64,000 bases of DNA from Actinospica sp035552695. GTDB taxonomy: Bacteria > Actinomycetota > Actinomycetes > Streptomycetales > Catenulisporaceae. Numbering within the stretch: position 1 is the stretch's first letter; each line of letters starts with the position of its first letter. Made by a program: the position numbers and the translations under genes. Location of the stretch: positions 11,515-75,514 of the forward strand of contig NZ_DASZKT010000249.1 of the NCBI RefSeq assembly GCF_035552695.1, in the 5' to 3' direction. Below are positions 49,716 to 59,429 of this stretch, piece by piece. The notes under the pieces are model-generated. The model was given only the letters and a program-made list of their open reading frames with translations. It was not told where the DNA came from and made no database searches.

Positions 49716-52700
49716 TCAGGCGTCCACCGGCATGGCCTGCGCGGGCACCTGGTCGCGCAGGCGACCGTCGTCGTGCCGCAGCTTCTGCGAGATGACCGTG
49801 GTCACGCCGTCGCCGCGCATGGAGACGCCGTAGAGCGCGTCCGCGACCTCCATCGTGCGCTTCTGATGGGTGATCACGATCAGCTGCGAGGCCTCCCGCA
49901 GCTCCTCCATGATGGCGATCAGCCGCTGCAGGTTGGTGTCGTCCAGCGCCGCCTCGACCTCGTCCATCACGTAGAACGGCGAGGGCCGCGCCTTGAAGAT
50001 CGACACCAGCAGCGCGACCGCGGTCAACGAGCGCTCGCCGCCGGAGAGCAGCGACAGGCGCTTGACCTTCTTGCCCGGCGGACGCGCCTCGACCTCGATG
50101 CCGGTGGTCAGCATGTCGCTCGGGTCGGTCAGATACAGCCGCCCCTCGCCGCCGGGGAACAGCCGGGAGAACACGCCGACGAACTCGCGCTCGGTGTCCG
50201 CGTAGGCCTCGGCGAAGACCTGCTTGACCCGCTCGTCCACGTCGCTGACCACCTGGAGCAGGTCGGTGCGGGTCTTCTTGAGGTCCTCGAGCTGCTCGCT
50301 GAGGAACTTGTAGCGCTCCTCCATCGCCGCGAACTCCTCGAGCGCGAGCGGGTTGACCTTGCCCAGCGCGGTGTAGTCGCGCTCGGCCTGGCGCAGCCGC
50401 TTCTCCTGCTCGGGGCGGACGAACTCGATGAAGCCGGGCTCGCCGTCCTCGCCGACCACCGGGATCGGCACCTCGGGGCCGTACTCGGCGACCAGCGCCT
50501 CGACCTCGATGCCGTGCTCCTCCATGGCCTTCTCTTCGAGCTGCTCGAGGCGCATCCGCTTCTCGGCGCGCGCGACCTCGTCCCGGTGCGCGGCGTCGGT
50601 CAGCTGGTCCAGCTCGCCCGCCAGCTCGCGGCCCCGGGTCCGCAGCAGGCCGAGTCGCGCCTCCCGCTCGGCCCGCTCCTTCTCCGCCTGCTCACGCATC
50701 GCAGCGGCCTGCGCCAGCGACACCTCGAGGCAGGCGAGCGTCTGCTTCACGCCGGAGACCACGGCCTGCGCGACGCGCACCTGGGCGCTCGCAGCAGCCT
50801 GACGTTCCGCGGCCCGGTTGCGCGCCTCGCGCTCGGCGGCCGCTCCCCGGTCCAGCGCGTCGGCACGGCCGGCCAGCGACCGGGCCCGCTCCTCGCCGGT
50901 GCGCACCGAGAGCCGCGCCTCCATCTCGGCCGCACGCGCCGCGGTGGCCTCGGCGGCGAGCTGGTCCCGCTGCTCGGTCGAGCTCTCGTCGTCCTCGGCC
51001 AGCGTCTCGGCCGCGGCGGCCGCTTCCTCGTGTTCGAGTTCGAGGTCGGCGAGGGTGCCCTCGTCCTTCTCCTTGGCCAGTTCCGCGGCCTCGGCGGACT
51101 TGGCGTACCGCTCGACCTCGGCCAGCGCGGACCGGGCCTGGCCGCCGAGCCTGCCGAGCTGCTGGGCCACGGAGGCCTTCTGCGCGTCGGCGGCCCGGCG
51201 TTCGGCGACGAGCGCCTCAAGGTGCTGCTTCGCGGCACGCTGCCGCTCGGTCGCCTCCTCGAGCTCCGCGCGCAGCTGCCTGGCCCGCTCGATGGCCTCG
51301 GCCAGCTTCTCCGCGGCCTCGTCCACCGCCGCCTGGATCTCCAGCAGCGAGGGCGCGCTGGACGAACCGCCGTGCGCGATGTGCCGACCGAGCACGTCGC
51401 CCTCGCGGGTGACGGCGACCAGTTCCGGCCGCGCCTCGAGCAGCCGGGTGGCCTCGCCGAGATCGTCCACTATGGCCATGCCGTGCAGCAGCCGCTGCAC
51501 CGAGGCGCTCATCTCCGCCGGCACGCTGACGAGGCCGGCGAGGTAGCGCGCGTACGGCGGCAGCTCCGGCAGCTCAGCACCCTGATAGTGGGCGCCGCCG
51601 ATCAGTATGGCCGCGCGGCCGTGGTCCTCGGCCTTGAGCAGTCGGATCGCGTTGACCGCGGTGTCCGAGGAGGCGACCGCGACGGCGTCCGCGGCGACGC
51701 CGAGGGCGGCGGCCACGGCCGTCTCCGCACCCTGTTCGATCGTCAGTATCGCGGCGACGGAGCCGAGCATTCCGGAGAGCCGGTCGGTCGCCGCGAGCAG
51801 CGCGCCCGCGCCGTCCTTGCGGTTGAGACCGAGTTCGAGGGCTTCCTTCCGGGCGCCGAACGCGCCGCGCTCGCGTTCGGCGTCGCGCTCGGCGGCGCGC
51901 AGCGCGGTCAGCCGGTCCTCGGCCTCGGCGACGGTGGTCGTGGCCTGCTCGACCTCCGCGTCCAGGCCGTCGCCGTCCTCAATCCCCTCGACCTGCGCCT
52001 TGAGCTCGTCATACTCCTGCTGCACGCCCGCGGCCCTGGCCCTGGCCTCCTCGTGCGCGGTACGCAGCCGGCCGAGCTCCGCGTCCGCGGCGGTCAGCTT
52101 CGAGCGCACCGCGCCGACCCGGCCGGCCAGCTTCGCCAGGCTCTCCCGGCGATCCGCGGCCGAACGCACCGCCGCGGCGAGCCTGCGCTCCTCAGCGCCG
52201 TGCGCGGCCTCGGCCTCGCCGCGGCGCCGCACCGCGTCGGCCAGGGCCTCCTGCGCCTCGGCGATCTCCTCGGCGAGCGTGTCCTCCTGCTCGCGGATGT
52301 ACTCGGCCTCGCGCTCCATCTCGTCGGGATCGCGGCCCTGCCGCTCGGTCTGCGCGCCCTGGGCCAACTGGGTGAGGTTGCGCACCCGCTCCCCCGCCAG
52401 CGACCCCGTACCGCGCAGCCGCTCCCGCAGCGAGGAGAGCCGGTACCAGGCCTCCTGCGTCGCGGCGAGGTGCGGGACCAGCTCCTGCACGGACTGCTCG
52501 AGCTCGGTCTCCTGCGCCAGGCACTGCGCGACCTCCTGCTCGATCTGCGCACGGCGCGCGCGCACGGCCTGGTCGTCGGCGGTCTCCTGCTCGTAGGCGA
52601 GCTTCAGGTTGACGAACTCATCGGCGAGCAGCCGCAGCCGGGCGTCGCGCAGATCGGCCTGGATCGCCACGGCGCGCCGGGCCACCTCGGCCTGCCGGCC

Positions 52701-53315
52701 GAGCGGCTTGAGCTGGCGGCGCAGCTCGGTGGTCAGGTCCGTGATCCGGGTCAGGTTGGCCTGCATCGCGTCCAGCTTCCGCAGCGCCTTCTCCTTGCGC
52801 TTGCGGTGCTTGAGGATGCCCGCGGCCTCCTCGATGAACGCGCGCCGCTCCTCGGGTCCGGCCCGCAGCACCGCGTCGAGCTGGCCCTGGCCGACGATCA
52901 CGTGCATCTCGCGGCCGATACCGGAGTCGGAGAGCAGTTCCTGGATGTCGAGCAGGCGGCAGGGGGCGCCGTTGATGGCGTACTCGGAGCCGCCGTTGCG
53001 GAACATGATCCGCGAGATGGTGACCTCGGTGTAGTCGATCGGCAGGGCGCCGTCGGTGTTGTCGATGGTGAGGCTGACCTCGGCCCGGCCCAGCGGCGCA
53101 CGGCCCGCGGTGCCCGCGAAGATGACGTCCTCCATCTTGCCGCCGCGCAGCGACTTCGCGCCCTGCTCACCCATGACCCACGCCAGCGCGTCCACGACGT
53201 TCGACTTGCCGGAGCCGTTGGGGCCCACGACGCAGGTGATGCCGGGTTCGAAGCGCAGGGTGGTGGCCGAGGCGAAGGACTTGAAGCCGCGCAGGGTCAT
53301 GCTTTTGAGGTGCAC
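49716..53315 (-). CDS. smc: Chromosome segregation ATPase SMC
   Basis: 1199 residues. The N-terminal Walker A is VGPNGSGKSNVVDAL near residue 32. Two long coiled-coil arms are rich in Glu, Ala and Arg. A hinge lies near 510-660 (DRLSGMLGSVAAILTIEQGA, ARYLAGLVSVPAEM). The C-terminal signature is LSLLSGGERSLTAVALL and Walker B is FYVMDEVEAALDD. With ScpA and ScpB it forms condensin and compacts and aligns chromosome arms. It is complete and intact. The opposite strand is open over nearly the whole gene, which is a composition effect. Confidence 0.97.
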   Translation of the reverse strand: MHLKSMTLRGFKSFASATTLRFEPGITCVVGPNGSGKSNVVDALAWVMGEQGAKSLRGGKMEDVIFAGTAGRAPLGRAEVSLTIDNTDGALPIDYTEVTISRIMFRNGGSEYAINGAPCRLLDIQELLSDSGIGREMHVIVGQGQLDAVLRAGPEERRAFIEEAAGILKHRKRKEKALRKLDAMQANLTRITDLTTELRRQLKPLGRQAEVARRAVAIQADLRDARLRLLADEFVNLKLAYEQETADDQAVRARRAQIEQEVAQCLAQETELEQSVQELVPHLAATQEAWYRLSSLRERLRGTGSLAGERVRNLTQLAQGAQTERQGRDPDEMEREAEYIREQEDTLAEEIAEAQEALADAVRRRGEAEAAHGAEERRLAAAVRSAADRRESLAKLAGRVGAVRSKLTAADAELGRLRTAHEEARARAAGVQQEYDELKAQVEGIEDGDGLDAEVEQATTTVAEAEDRLTALRAAERDAERERGAFGARKEALELGLNRKDGAGALLAATDRLSGMLGSVAAILTIEQGAETAVAAALGVAADAVAVASSDTAVNAIRLLKAEDHGRAAILIGGAHYQGAELPELPPYARYLAGLVSVPAEMSASVQRLLHGMAIVDDLGEATRLLEARPELVAVTREGDVLGRHIAHGGSSSAPSLLEIQAAVDEAAEKLAEAIERARQLRAELEEATERQRAAKQHLEALVAERRAADAQKASVAQQLGRLGGQARSALAEVERYAKSAEAAELAKEKDEGTLADLELEHEEAAAAAETLAEDDESSTEQRDQLAAEATAARAAEMEARLSVRTGEERARSLAGRADALDRGAAAEREARNRAAERQAAASAQVRVAQAVVSGVKQTLACLEVSLAQAAAMREQAEKERAEREARLGLLRTRGRELAGELDQLTDAAHRDEVARAEKRMRLEQLEEKAMEEHGIEVEALVAEYGPEVPIPVVGEDGEPGFIEFVRPEQEKRLRQAERDYTALGKVNPLALEEFAAMEERYKFLSEQLEDLKKTRTDLLQVVSDVDERVKQVFAEAYADTEREFVGVFSRLFPGGEGRLYLTDPSDMLTTGIEVEARPPGKKVKRLSLLSGGERSLTAVALLVSIFKARPSPFYVMDEVEAALDDTNLQRLIAIMEELREASQLIVITHQKRTMEVADALYGVSMRGDGVTTVISQKLRHDDGRLRDQVPAQAMPVDA

Positions 53316-53390
53316 GTCGTCCCGAGTTCCTGTCCAGTGGCTTACCGACTACTCCACTCAGCCTACCGGCCGAGATGCCGGGAAGAGCAG

Positions 53391-53412
53391 AAGGGACGCC
53401 TCGGCGTCCCTT
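53391..53412 (-). terminator. Terminator after the small coiled-coil gene
   Basis: AAGGGACGC, loop CTCG, GCGTCCCTT: a perfect 9-bp stem, 76 bases upstream of smc and 97 bases after the stop at 53509. It is flanked by T/A-rich sequence. Confidence 0.8.
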
Positions 53413-53508
53413 CGATTCTTCTAGGCGTACATCCGGGTCTCACCCGTGACGTATGCCGGTGATGAAGTTATCGGTGGTGCGGCGCCCGATTCCCGGGGCC
53501 CCGGCCGC

Positions 53509-53718
53509 TCAGGTGAGCGCCGGCTCCCGGTCCTTGACCGCATCGAGCAGCTCGCGGTCGAAGGAATCACCGTGCACCGCCGCGGCCAGCGCGTCGTTCT
53601 CCGCCTTGGCGCGCCCGAGTTCGTCCTCCAGGTCGCGTACGCGCTGCTGCAGCCTCCGGACCTCGGCAAGCATCCGCGGGTCCGTGCCCCCGATGTGTCC
53701 GAGTAGTGCCTTAGCCAT
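53509..53718 (-). CDS. Small conserved coiled-coil protein
   Basis: 69 residues from the ATG at 53718, with GGAGG 8 bases upstream. It starts MAKALLGHIGGTDPRMLAEV and continues with a heptad pattern (VRRLQQRVRDLEDELGRAKA) typical of a short coiled coil. I recall near-identical small proteins in streptomycetes but know no function. It is followed by a strong terminator, so it is its own transcription unit, just upstream of smc. Confidence 0.75.
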   Translation of the reverse strand: MAKALLGHIGGTDPRMLAEVRRLQQRVRDLEDELGRAKAENDALAAAVHGDSFDRELLDAVKDREPALT

Positions 53719-54066
53719 TCCAGGGTCCTCCACGTCGAGTGGACCGACACGGCCGGTCAGGTTTGCCGTGTCGCCATTGTTTTCACCGTCGGCTCGCGCC
53801 ACGGTGGCTTGCGTTCCACGCCGCCCTCAACCCAGAAGGGTCCTGGGCACGGCAAGGGGCACGCGGCGGGGCTGGAGGGGTGTGCTACCTGCGCACAGGC
53901 ACAGCTTCCACTGGCGTCCCTCGCGCGAATGGGCAGGTGCGCGGGCTTCTAGCGTCTCACCGCGGGCGCCCCGGGTCAAATCCTGCGCCACTTCGCCTCG
54001 TCCGCCAGGTTTAACCGCCCGCGGCGGGTGGTAAAGCAGAACGCTCACACTCCGTGTGGACGCGAT
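53719..54066. other. Gap with no recognised gene
   Basis: About 350 bases between the small coiled-coil gene and the hairpins after valS. It must hold the promoter of the coiled-coil gene. Short frames exist on both strands, but none has a ribosome-binding site with convincing protein sequence. GGGTCAAATCCTG near 53971 looks like a tRNA T-arm, but no tRNA can be folded around it. Confidence 0.5.
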
Positions 54067-54096
54067 CGCCCCCGGCACACGGGTGTGCCGGGGGCG
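54067..54096. terminator. Strong hairpin beyond the valS 3' end
   Basis: CGCCCCCGGCACAC, loop GG, GTGTGCCGGGGGCG: a perfect 14-bp stem. On the plus strand it is followed by GTCGTTCGTT. It may back up the hairpin at 54117-54145 or face an unseen plus-strand transcript. Confidence 0.75.
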
Positions 54097-54116
54097 GTCG
54101 TTCGTTCACCGCGATT

Positions 54117-54145
54117 CACGAGAACGGTCCGCGACCGTTCTCGTG
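54117..54145 (-). terminator. valS terminator
   Basis: CACGAGAACGGT, loop CCGCG, ACCGTTCTCGTG: a perfect 12-bp stem, 11 bases after the valS stop. Confidence 0.75.
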
Positions 54146-54156
54146 GTCTTCGTATT

Positions 54157-56808
54157 TCAGGCTTCCGGAAGCTTCTCGAGCTGGGTTTGGACGCGCTGGA
54201 GATCCGCCTCGGCCGTCGCCAGCCGGATGCGGATCTTCTCGACGATCGCCTCCGGGGCCTTCGCCAGGAAGGCCTCGTTGCCCAGCTTCGCGTTCGCCTG
54301 CGCGATCTCCTTGGCCGCGGCCGTCTGATCCTTCGTCAGACGGGCCCGCTCGGCGGCCACGTCGATGGTGCCGGACAGGTCCAGCTCCACGGACGCGAGC
54401 GCGGTCCGCAGGGTCGCGGTGGCCGCGAAGCCTCCCTCCGGCTCGGTCAGCCGGGCCAGCGAACGAAGGTCGGTCTCGTGCGCGGCGAGCGAACCCTGCA
54501 GCACCAGTCGGCCGGGCACCCGCTGACCCACGTTCAGACCCTGGTCCGAACGGAAGCGGCGCACCTCGGTCACCGCCTCCTGCAGCGCCAGGATCTCCGC
54601 CTCCGCCGCCGGGTCGCGCAGCGCCTCGTCCGCGACCGGCCAGGCCGCGATCACGATCGACTCGCCGCCGGTGAGCGTCTTCCACAGCTCCTCGGTCACG
54701 AAGGGGACGTACGGGTGCAGCAGACGCAGCGTCACGTCCAGCACGTGGCCGAGCACCGCCCGGGTGGACGCAGCCGCCTGGCCGCCGGCCGCGAGCGGCG
54801 CCTTGGCCAGCTCCACGTACCAGTCGAACACCTCGTCCCAGGCATAGTGGAAGAGCGCCTCGCAGGCCTTCGCGTGCTGGTAGTCCTCCATCAGCGCGTC
54901 CACCTCGGCGGTAACCGCGCTGAGCCGGGACAGGATCCAGCGGTCCGCCGTGGACAGGTGCTCCTTCGCGGGCAGCCCGGCGACGGTCGCGCCGTTCATC
55001 AGCGCGAAGCGGGTCGCGTTCCAGACCTTGTTGCAGAAGTTCCGCGAGGCCTGGCACCACTCCTCGCCGGTGGCGAGGTCCACGCCCGGGTTGGCGCCGC
55101 GGGCGAGAGTGAAGCGGGTGGCGTCCGCGCCGTACTTCTCCACCCACTCCAGCGGGTCGATGCCGTTGCCCAGCGACTTCGACAGCTTCCGGCCGAGCTG
55201 GTCGCGGACCAGGCCGTGCAGCGACACGGTGTGGAAGGGGATCGAGCCCTCCGGCCCGCGGTCCTTCATCGCGTACAGGCCGAACATCATCATCCGCACG
55301 ACCCAGAAGAACAGGATGTCGTAGCCGGTCACCAGCACCGAGGTCGGGTAGAACTTGCGCAGATCCTCGGTGTCGTCCGGCCAGCCCAGCGTGGAGAACG
55401 GCCACAGTCCCGAGGAGAACCAGGTGTCGAGGACGTCCGAGTCCTGCCGCCAGCCCTCCGCCTCGGTGCCCGGCGCCTCCTCGTCCGGGCCGACGCACAC
55501 GATCTCGCCGTTCGGGCCGTACCAGACCGGGATCCGGTGCCCCCACCACAGCTGCCGGGAGATGCACCAGTCGCGCAGGTTGTCCACCCACTGGAAGTAC
55601 CGCGGCTCCAACTCCTTCGGGTGGATCCGCACCCGGCCGTCGCGCACCGCCGCGGCGGCGTCGGCGGCGAGCGGGCCCACCTTCACCCACCACTGCATCG
55701 ACAGCCGCGGCTCGACCACCGTGTCACACCGCGAGCAGTGGCCCACCGCGTGCACGTACGGCCGCTTCTCCGCCACGATCCGGCCCTCTTCGCGCAGCGC
55801 CGCGACCACGGCCGGGCGCGCCTCGAAGCGGTCGAGGCCGAGGAACGGACCGTGCACGGTGATCACACCGCGCTCGTCCATGATCACGAGGTTCTCGAGC
55901 GCGTGCCGCTGCCCGATCTCGAAGTCGTTCGGGTCGTGCGCCGGGGTCACCTTCACCGCGCCGGTGCCGAAGGACGGGTCCACGTGCGCGTCGGCCACGA
56001 CCGGGATCCGCCGGCCGGTGAACGGCAGCTCCACGGTGGAGCCCACGAGGTGCTGGTAACGCTCGTCCTCCGGGTGCACGGCCACGGCAGTGTCCCCGAG
56101 CATGGTCTCGGCCCGGGTGGTGGCCACCACGATGGCGTTCTCGCCCTCGCCGTAGCGGATCGACACCAGTTCGCCGTCGTCGTCGTGGTGCTCGACCTCG
56201 GCGTCCGACAGTGCGGTGAGGCAGCGCGGGCACCAGTTGATGATCCGCTCGGCCCGGTAGATCAGGCCGTCGTCGTAGAGCTGCTTGAAGATCGTCAGCA
56301 CACTGCGGGACAGGCCGGCGTCGAAGGTGAAGCGCTCCCGGGTCCAGTCCACGCTCGCGCCGAGCTTGCGGATCTGGTTGAGGATGGCGCTGCCCTTCTC
56401 CTCCTTCCACTCCCAGGTGCGCTTGACGAAGGCCTCGCGGCCCAGGTCGTGCCGGGACAGGCCCTCCTTGGCCAGCTGCTTCTCCACCGCGTTCTGGGTG
56501 GCGATGCCGGCGTGGTCGGTGCCGGGCAGCCAGAGCGCCTCGAAGCCCTGCATCCGCTTGCGGCGGGTGATCGAGTCCTGCAGGGTCACGTCGAGGGCGT
56601 GGCCGATGTGCAGCACGCTGGTCACGTTCGGCGGCGGGATCACGATGGTGTGCGGGGGCTTCTCGCTCTTCGCGTCGGCCTCGAAGTAGCCGGCGCCTAC
56701 CCAGTGCTCGTACAGCTTCCCCTCTACCTCGGCCGGCGCGTACTGCGGCGGCAAGGCGGCGGCAGCGGCGTGGCTGCCCTGGGTCTGCGGGGAAGTGGTT
56801 TCGGTCAC
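54157..56808 (-). CDS. valS: Valyl-tRNA synthetase
   Basis: 883 residues from the GTG at 56808. The HIGH motif is in PPPNVTSVLHIGHALDV near residue 54 and KMSKS appears as GRKLSKSLGNGIDP near 560. An editing domain lies between (ATTRAETMLGDTAVAVHP). The C-terminal about 60 residues form the ValRS coiled-coil arm (LTKDQTAAAKEIAQANAKLG). No ribosome-binding site precedes the GTG; instead a TACAAT -10 box ends 7 bases before it, so the mRNA is probably leaderless. No T-box is present. Confidence 0.96.
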   Translation of the reverse strand: MTETTSPQTQGSHAAAAALPPQYAPAEVEGKLYEHWVGAGYFEADAKSEKPPHTIVIPPPNVTSVLHIGHALDVTLQDSITRRKRMQGFEALWLPGTDHAGIATQNAVEKQLAKEGLSRHDLGREAFVKRTWEWKEEKGSAILNQIRKLGASVDWTRERFTFDAGLSRSVLTIFKQLYDDGLIYRAERIINWCPRCLTALSDAEVEHHDDDGELVSIRYGEGENAIVVATTRAETMLGDTAVAVHPEDERYQHLVGSTVELPFTGRRIPVVADAHVDPSFGTGAVKVTPAHDPNDFEIGQRHALENLVIMDERGVITVHGPFLGLDRFEARPAVVAALREEGRIVAEKRPYVHAVGHCSRCDTVVEPRLSMQWWVKVGPLAADAAAAVRDGRVRIHPKELEPRYFQWVDNLRDWCISRQLWWGHRIPVWYGPNGEIVCVGPDEEAPGTEAEGWRQDSDVLDTWFSSGLWPFSTLGWPDDTEDLRKFYPTSVLVTGYDILFFWVVRMMMFGLYAMKDRGPEGSIPFHTVSLHGLVRDQLGRKLSKSLGNGIDPLEWVEKYGADATRFTLARGANPGVDLATGEEWCQASRNFCNKVWNATRFALMNGATVAGLPAKEHLSTADRWILSRLSAVTAEVDALMEDYQHAKACEALFHYAWDEVFDWYVELAKAPLAAGGQAAASTRAVLGHVLDVTLRLLHPYVPFVTEELWKTLTGGESIVIAAWPVADEALRDPAAEAEILALQEAVTEVRRFRSDQGLNVGQRVPGRLVLQGSLAAHETDLRSLARLTEPEGGFAATATLRTALASVELDLSGTIDVAAERARLTKDQTAAAKEIAQANAKLGNEAFLAKAPEAIVEKIRIRLATAEADLQRVQTQLEKLPEA

Positions 56809-56815
56809 GCAGACG

Positions 56816-56821
56816 ATTGTA
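56816..56821 (-). promoter_or_regulatory. valS promoter -10 element (leaderless arrangement)
   Basis: TACAAT on the minus strand, then seven bases, then the valS GTG. This places the transcription start at or within a base of the start codon. Confidence 0.6.
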
Positions 56822-56898
56822 CGGAGCCCGGCAGACCGGTATGTATCCGTTACGCCCACACGCCTTCGTGCGGTCCGACGAATGGGTAGGTTTACCGC

Positions 56899-57888
56899 AT
56901 GTCGTGGGGAGAACCGCAACAACCGCCGTACGATCCGAACAACCCGTACGGCCAGCAGCAACAGCAGCCCTATCAGCAGGGCGGCCAGCCCCAGCAGGGG
57001 CCGCAGGACCAGTCGGGGCAGCAGGGCTGGGGACAGCCGGCCGGCTCCGGCTCGGGCTACACGCAGCCGATGCCGCAGCAGAACAACCCGTACGGCCAGC
57101 CCCCGCAGCCGAACCCGTTCGAGACCTCGGGTCAGCAGCCCTACGGCCCGCAGCCGTACGGGCCGCCGCAGTACGGGCAGCCGGACTTCGCGCAGTACCC
57201 GGCACCGCCGGCGAAGAAGGGCAACGGGACCTTCGTCGCGATCCTGGTCGGCGCCCTCGTGGTGGTCGGCGGCGGCATCGCGGCCGCCGTGGTGCTCACC
57301 GGCAACCATCACGACAACCCGGTGGCCGGGCCGACCGGCACCAGTTCGGTGGTGTCCAGCCCGACCGACACCGCCGGCGCCACCTCGACGAACACCGGAT
57401 CTTCGAACTCGACGAAGCTCAGCGCCCCGGCCAGCGCGCAGGGCCTGACGCTGCTGACGAATTCCGTCGCGAAGCAGGCCGTGTCCTCGATGAAGTCGAG
57501 CCTGACCGCGGACGCCGAGCTCTACCCGGACCCGGTGCTCGGCGCGTACAACGACGGCGGCGGCAACAACGTGACCACGATCCTGGTGGACCAGTCCATG
57601 TCCGACCTGAGCGCCTCGGACCAGAGCCAGCTGACCTCCTCCGGCTCGGCCGCGGACGTGGTCTCCGAGATCATGACCGGCGCCGGGGTGAGCAACGCGC
57701 AGACGGAGTCGACGAACGCGAGCGACGGCTCGCTCAGCTGCGGGACGAAGGACGAGAGCGGCACGAAGGTGACCATCTGCGTCTGGTACGACCAGACCAG
57801 CTTCGGCACGCTGCAGTACCTCGACGGCACCTCGCCGAGCACCGCGGCCCCGGTCGCGGACGCCATCCGCGCCGCCGCGGAGAGCTGA
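56899..57888 (+). CDS. Single-pass membrane protein with Gln/Pro/Gly-rich cytoplasmic tail
   Basis: 329 residues. Residues 1-105 are low-complexity Gln, Pro, Gly and Tyr with recurring NPYGQ/QPYG motifs. One transmembrane helix (FVAILVGALVVVGGGIAAAV) is near 112-131. A Ser/Thr-rich linker leads to an extracytoplasmic domain of about 160 residues with two cysteines (SCGTKDES and TICVWYDQT) that may pair. Such proteins are common in actinomycetes, and the type of N-terminal tail occurs in cell-envelope proteins. Function unknown. Divergent from valS; it ends in a strong shared terminator. Confidence 0.85.
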   Translation: MSWGEPQQPPYDPNNPYGQQQQQPYQQGGQPQQGPQDQSGQQGWGQPAGSGSGYTQPMPQQNNPYGQPPQPNPFETSGQQPYGPQPYGPPQYGQPDFAQYPAPPAKKGNGTFVAILVGALVVVGGGIAAAVVLTGNHHDNPVAGPTGTSSVVSSPTDTAGATSTNTGSSNSTKLSAPASAQGLTLLTNSVAKQAVSSMKSSLTADAELYPDPVLGAYNDGGGNNVTTILVDQSMSDLSASDQSQLTSSGSAADVVSEIMTGAGVSNAQTESTNASDGSLSCGTKDESGTKVTICVWYDQTSFGTLQYLDGTSPSTAAPVADAIRAAAES

Positions 57889-57929
57889 GCGGCAACTCCC
57901 GCCACGAAGAACGACGCAAGGCCGGAACG

Positions 57930-57970
57930 ACGGCGCGGCCCCCGCTCCTGGCGAGCGGGGGCCGCGCCGT
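57930..57970. terminator. Bidirectional terminator between convergent membrane-protein gene and clpX
   Basis: The perfect stem GGCGCGGCCCCCGCTC/GAGCGGGGGCCGCGCC (57932-57947 with 57953-57968) is extended by two more pairs on the outside. Both adjacent genes end toward it. Confidence 0.9.
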
Positions 57971-58009
57971 TCCGACTGGCTCTGTATGACTCGGGTCAGG
58001 CCGACTCGG

Positions 58010-59305
58010 TCAGGCCGACTTCTCCCGGGGCAGCCGGGGGTTCGGCCCGCCGCGCAGCGGCGAGTCGCGCGGGATCAGCGTCGGCATGGCCCGCTCCCGC
58101 ACCGTCTCCGCGGTGACCAGCACCTGGGCGATGTCGCGGCGGGAGGGGACGTCGTACATGATCGACATCAGCACCTCCTCCATGATCGCGCGCAGCGCGC
58201 GCACGCCGGTGCCGCGCAGAATGGCGAGATCGGCCAGCGCCTGCAGCGCGTCGTCCGAGAACTCGAGCTCGACCCCGTCCAGCGCCATCAGGTGCTGGTA
58301 CTGCCGGACCAGGGCGTTCTTCGGCTCGACCAGGATCCGCCGGAGCGCCGCCGAGTCCAGGTTGCACACGTGCGTGATCACCGGCAGACGTCCGATGAAC
58401 TCCGGGATCATCCCGAACTTGATCAGGTCCTCCGGCATGACCTCGCCGAAGACGTCCTCGGCGTCGAGTTCCGCCCGGCTGCGCAGCTGCGCGCCGAAGC
58501 CGATGCCCTGCTTGCCGACCCGCGCCTGGATGATCCGCTCGAGCCCGGAGAATGCCCCGCCCACGATGAACAGGATGTTCGTCGTGTCGATCTGGATGAA
58601 CTCCTGGTGCGGATGCTTGCGACCGCCCTGCGGGGGCACCGCGGCGATCGTGCCCTCCAGTATCTTCAGCAGTGCCTGCTGCACGCCCTCGCCGGACACG
58701 TCCCGGGTGATCGAGGGGTTCTCCGACTTACGGCCGATCTTGTCGACCTCGTCGATGTAGATGATCCCGGTCTCCGCCTTCTTCACGTCGAAGTCGGCGG
58801 CCTGGATCAATCGCAGCAGGATGTTCTCCACATCCTCGCCGACGTAGCCCGCCTCGGTCAGCGCCGTGGCGTCCGCGATGGCGAAGGGCACGTCCAGCAT
58901 CCGCGCGAGACTCTGCGCCAGGAAGGTCTTACCGGAGCCGGTGGGCCCGAGCAGCAGCACGTTGCTCTTGGCGATCTCCACCTGCTCGTCGCGGTTCGAC
59001 CGGCTGGTGTCGCCCGCCTGGATCCGCTTGTAGTGGTTGTACACCGCCACCGCGAGCGCGCGCTTGGCCTCCTCCTGGCCGATGACGTACGTGTCCAGGA
59101 ACTCGCAGATCTCCCGCGGCCTGGGCAGCTCCGACCACCGGTGCTCGGCCACTCCGGCGAGCTCCTCCTCGATGATCTCGTTGCACAGGTCGATGCACTC
59201 GTCGCAGATGTACACGCCGGGCCCGGCGATCAGCTTCTTGACCTGCCGCTGGCTCTTCCCGCAGAAAGAGCACTTGAGCAGATCTCCCTCACCGATGCGT
59301 GCCAC
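58010..59305 (-). CDS. clpX: ATP-dependent Clp protease ATPase subunit ClpX
   Basis: 431 residues. The N-terminal zinc finger is CSFCGKSQRQVKKL then YICDECIDLC. Walker A is LLGPTGSGKTFLAQSLA near 118, Walker B IIYIDEVDKIGRKSE, and the pore loop and sensor regions follow. It unfolds substrates for ClpP1P2. It lies 124 bases downstream of clpP2; an independent promoter is possible. C-terminal tail slightly extended. Confidence 0.97.
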   Translation of the reverse strand: MARIGEGDLLKCSFCGKSQRQVKKLIAGPGVYICDECIDLCNEIIEEELAGVAEHRWSELPRPREICEFLDTYVIGQEEAKRALAVAVYNHYKRIQAGDTSRSNRDEQVEIAKSNVLLLGPTGSGKTFLAQSLARMLDVPFAIADATALTEAGYVGEDVENILLRLIQAADFDVKKAETGIIYIDEVDKIGRKSENPSITRDVSGEGVQQALLKILEGTIAAVPPQGGRKHPHQEFIQIDTTNILFIVGGAFSGLERIIQARVGKQGIGFGAQLRSRAELDAEDVFGEVMPEDLIKFGMIPEFIGRLPVITHVCNLDSAALRRILVEPKNALVRQYQHLMALDGVELEFSDDALQALADLAILRGTGVRALRAIMEEVLMSIMYDVPSRRDIAQVLVTAETVRERAMPTLIPRDSPLRGGPNPRLPREKSA

Positions 59306-59429
59306 GGGGTGGTTCTCCTTAACGGAGTGGTGTGGTGGATGACTCGCTTATCTGAAGGTACCGCTTCGCGGGCCCTTGCGGGGCCAAGCGAGTCCGGACC
59401 ACGCCCGGAACCCGCTCGGCGATCACCCG

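Noticed and set aside
49251..53462. 1403-codon plus-strand open frame opposite smc
   Set aside because: Antisense shadow of smc and its neighbours. The composition is Leu/Gly/Arg/Val-rich with no recognisable fold, and smc is intact on the other strand.
53421..53750. 109-codon minus-strand frame overlapping the coiled-coil gene
   Set aside because: Out of frame with the small gene that has a good ribosome-binding site and heptad pattern; the product is Arg/Ser/Thr-rich shadow sequence.
53940..53985. tRNA-like T-arm GGGTCAAATCC
   Set aside because: No matching acceptor, D or anticodon arm can be folded around it on either strand.
53827..54078. 83-codon minus-strand frame between valS and the coiled-coil gene
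   Set aside because: No ribosome-binding site, no domain, Arg/Pro-rich composition typical of chance frames; it also overlaps the terminator hairpin.
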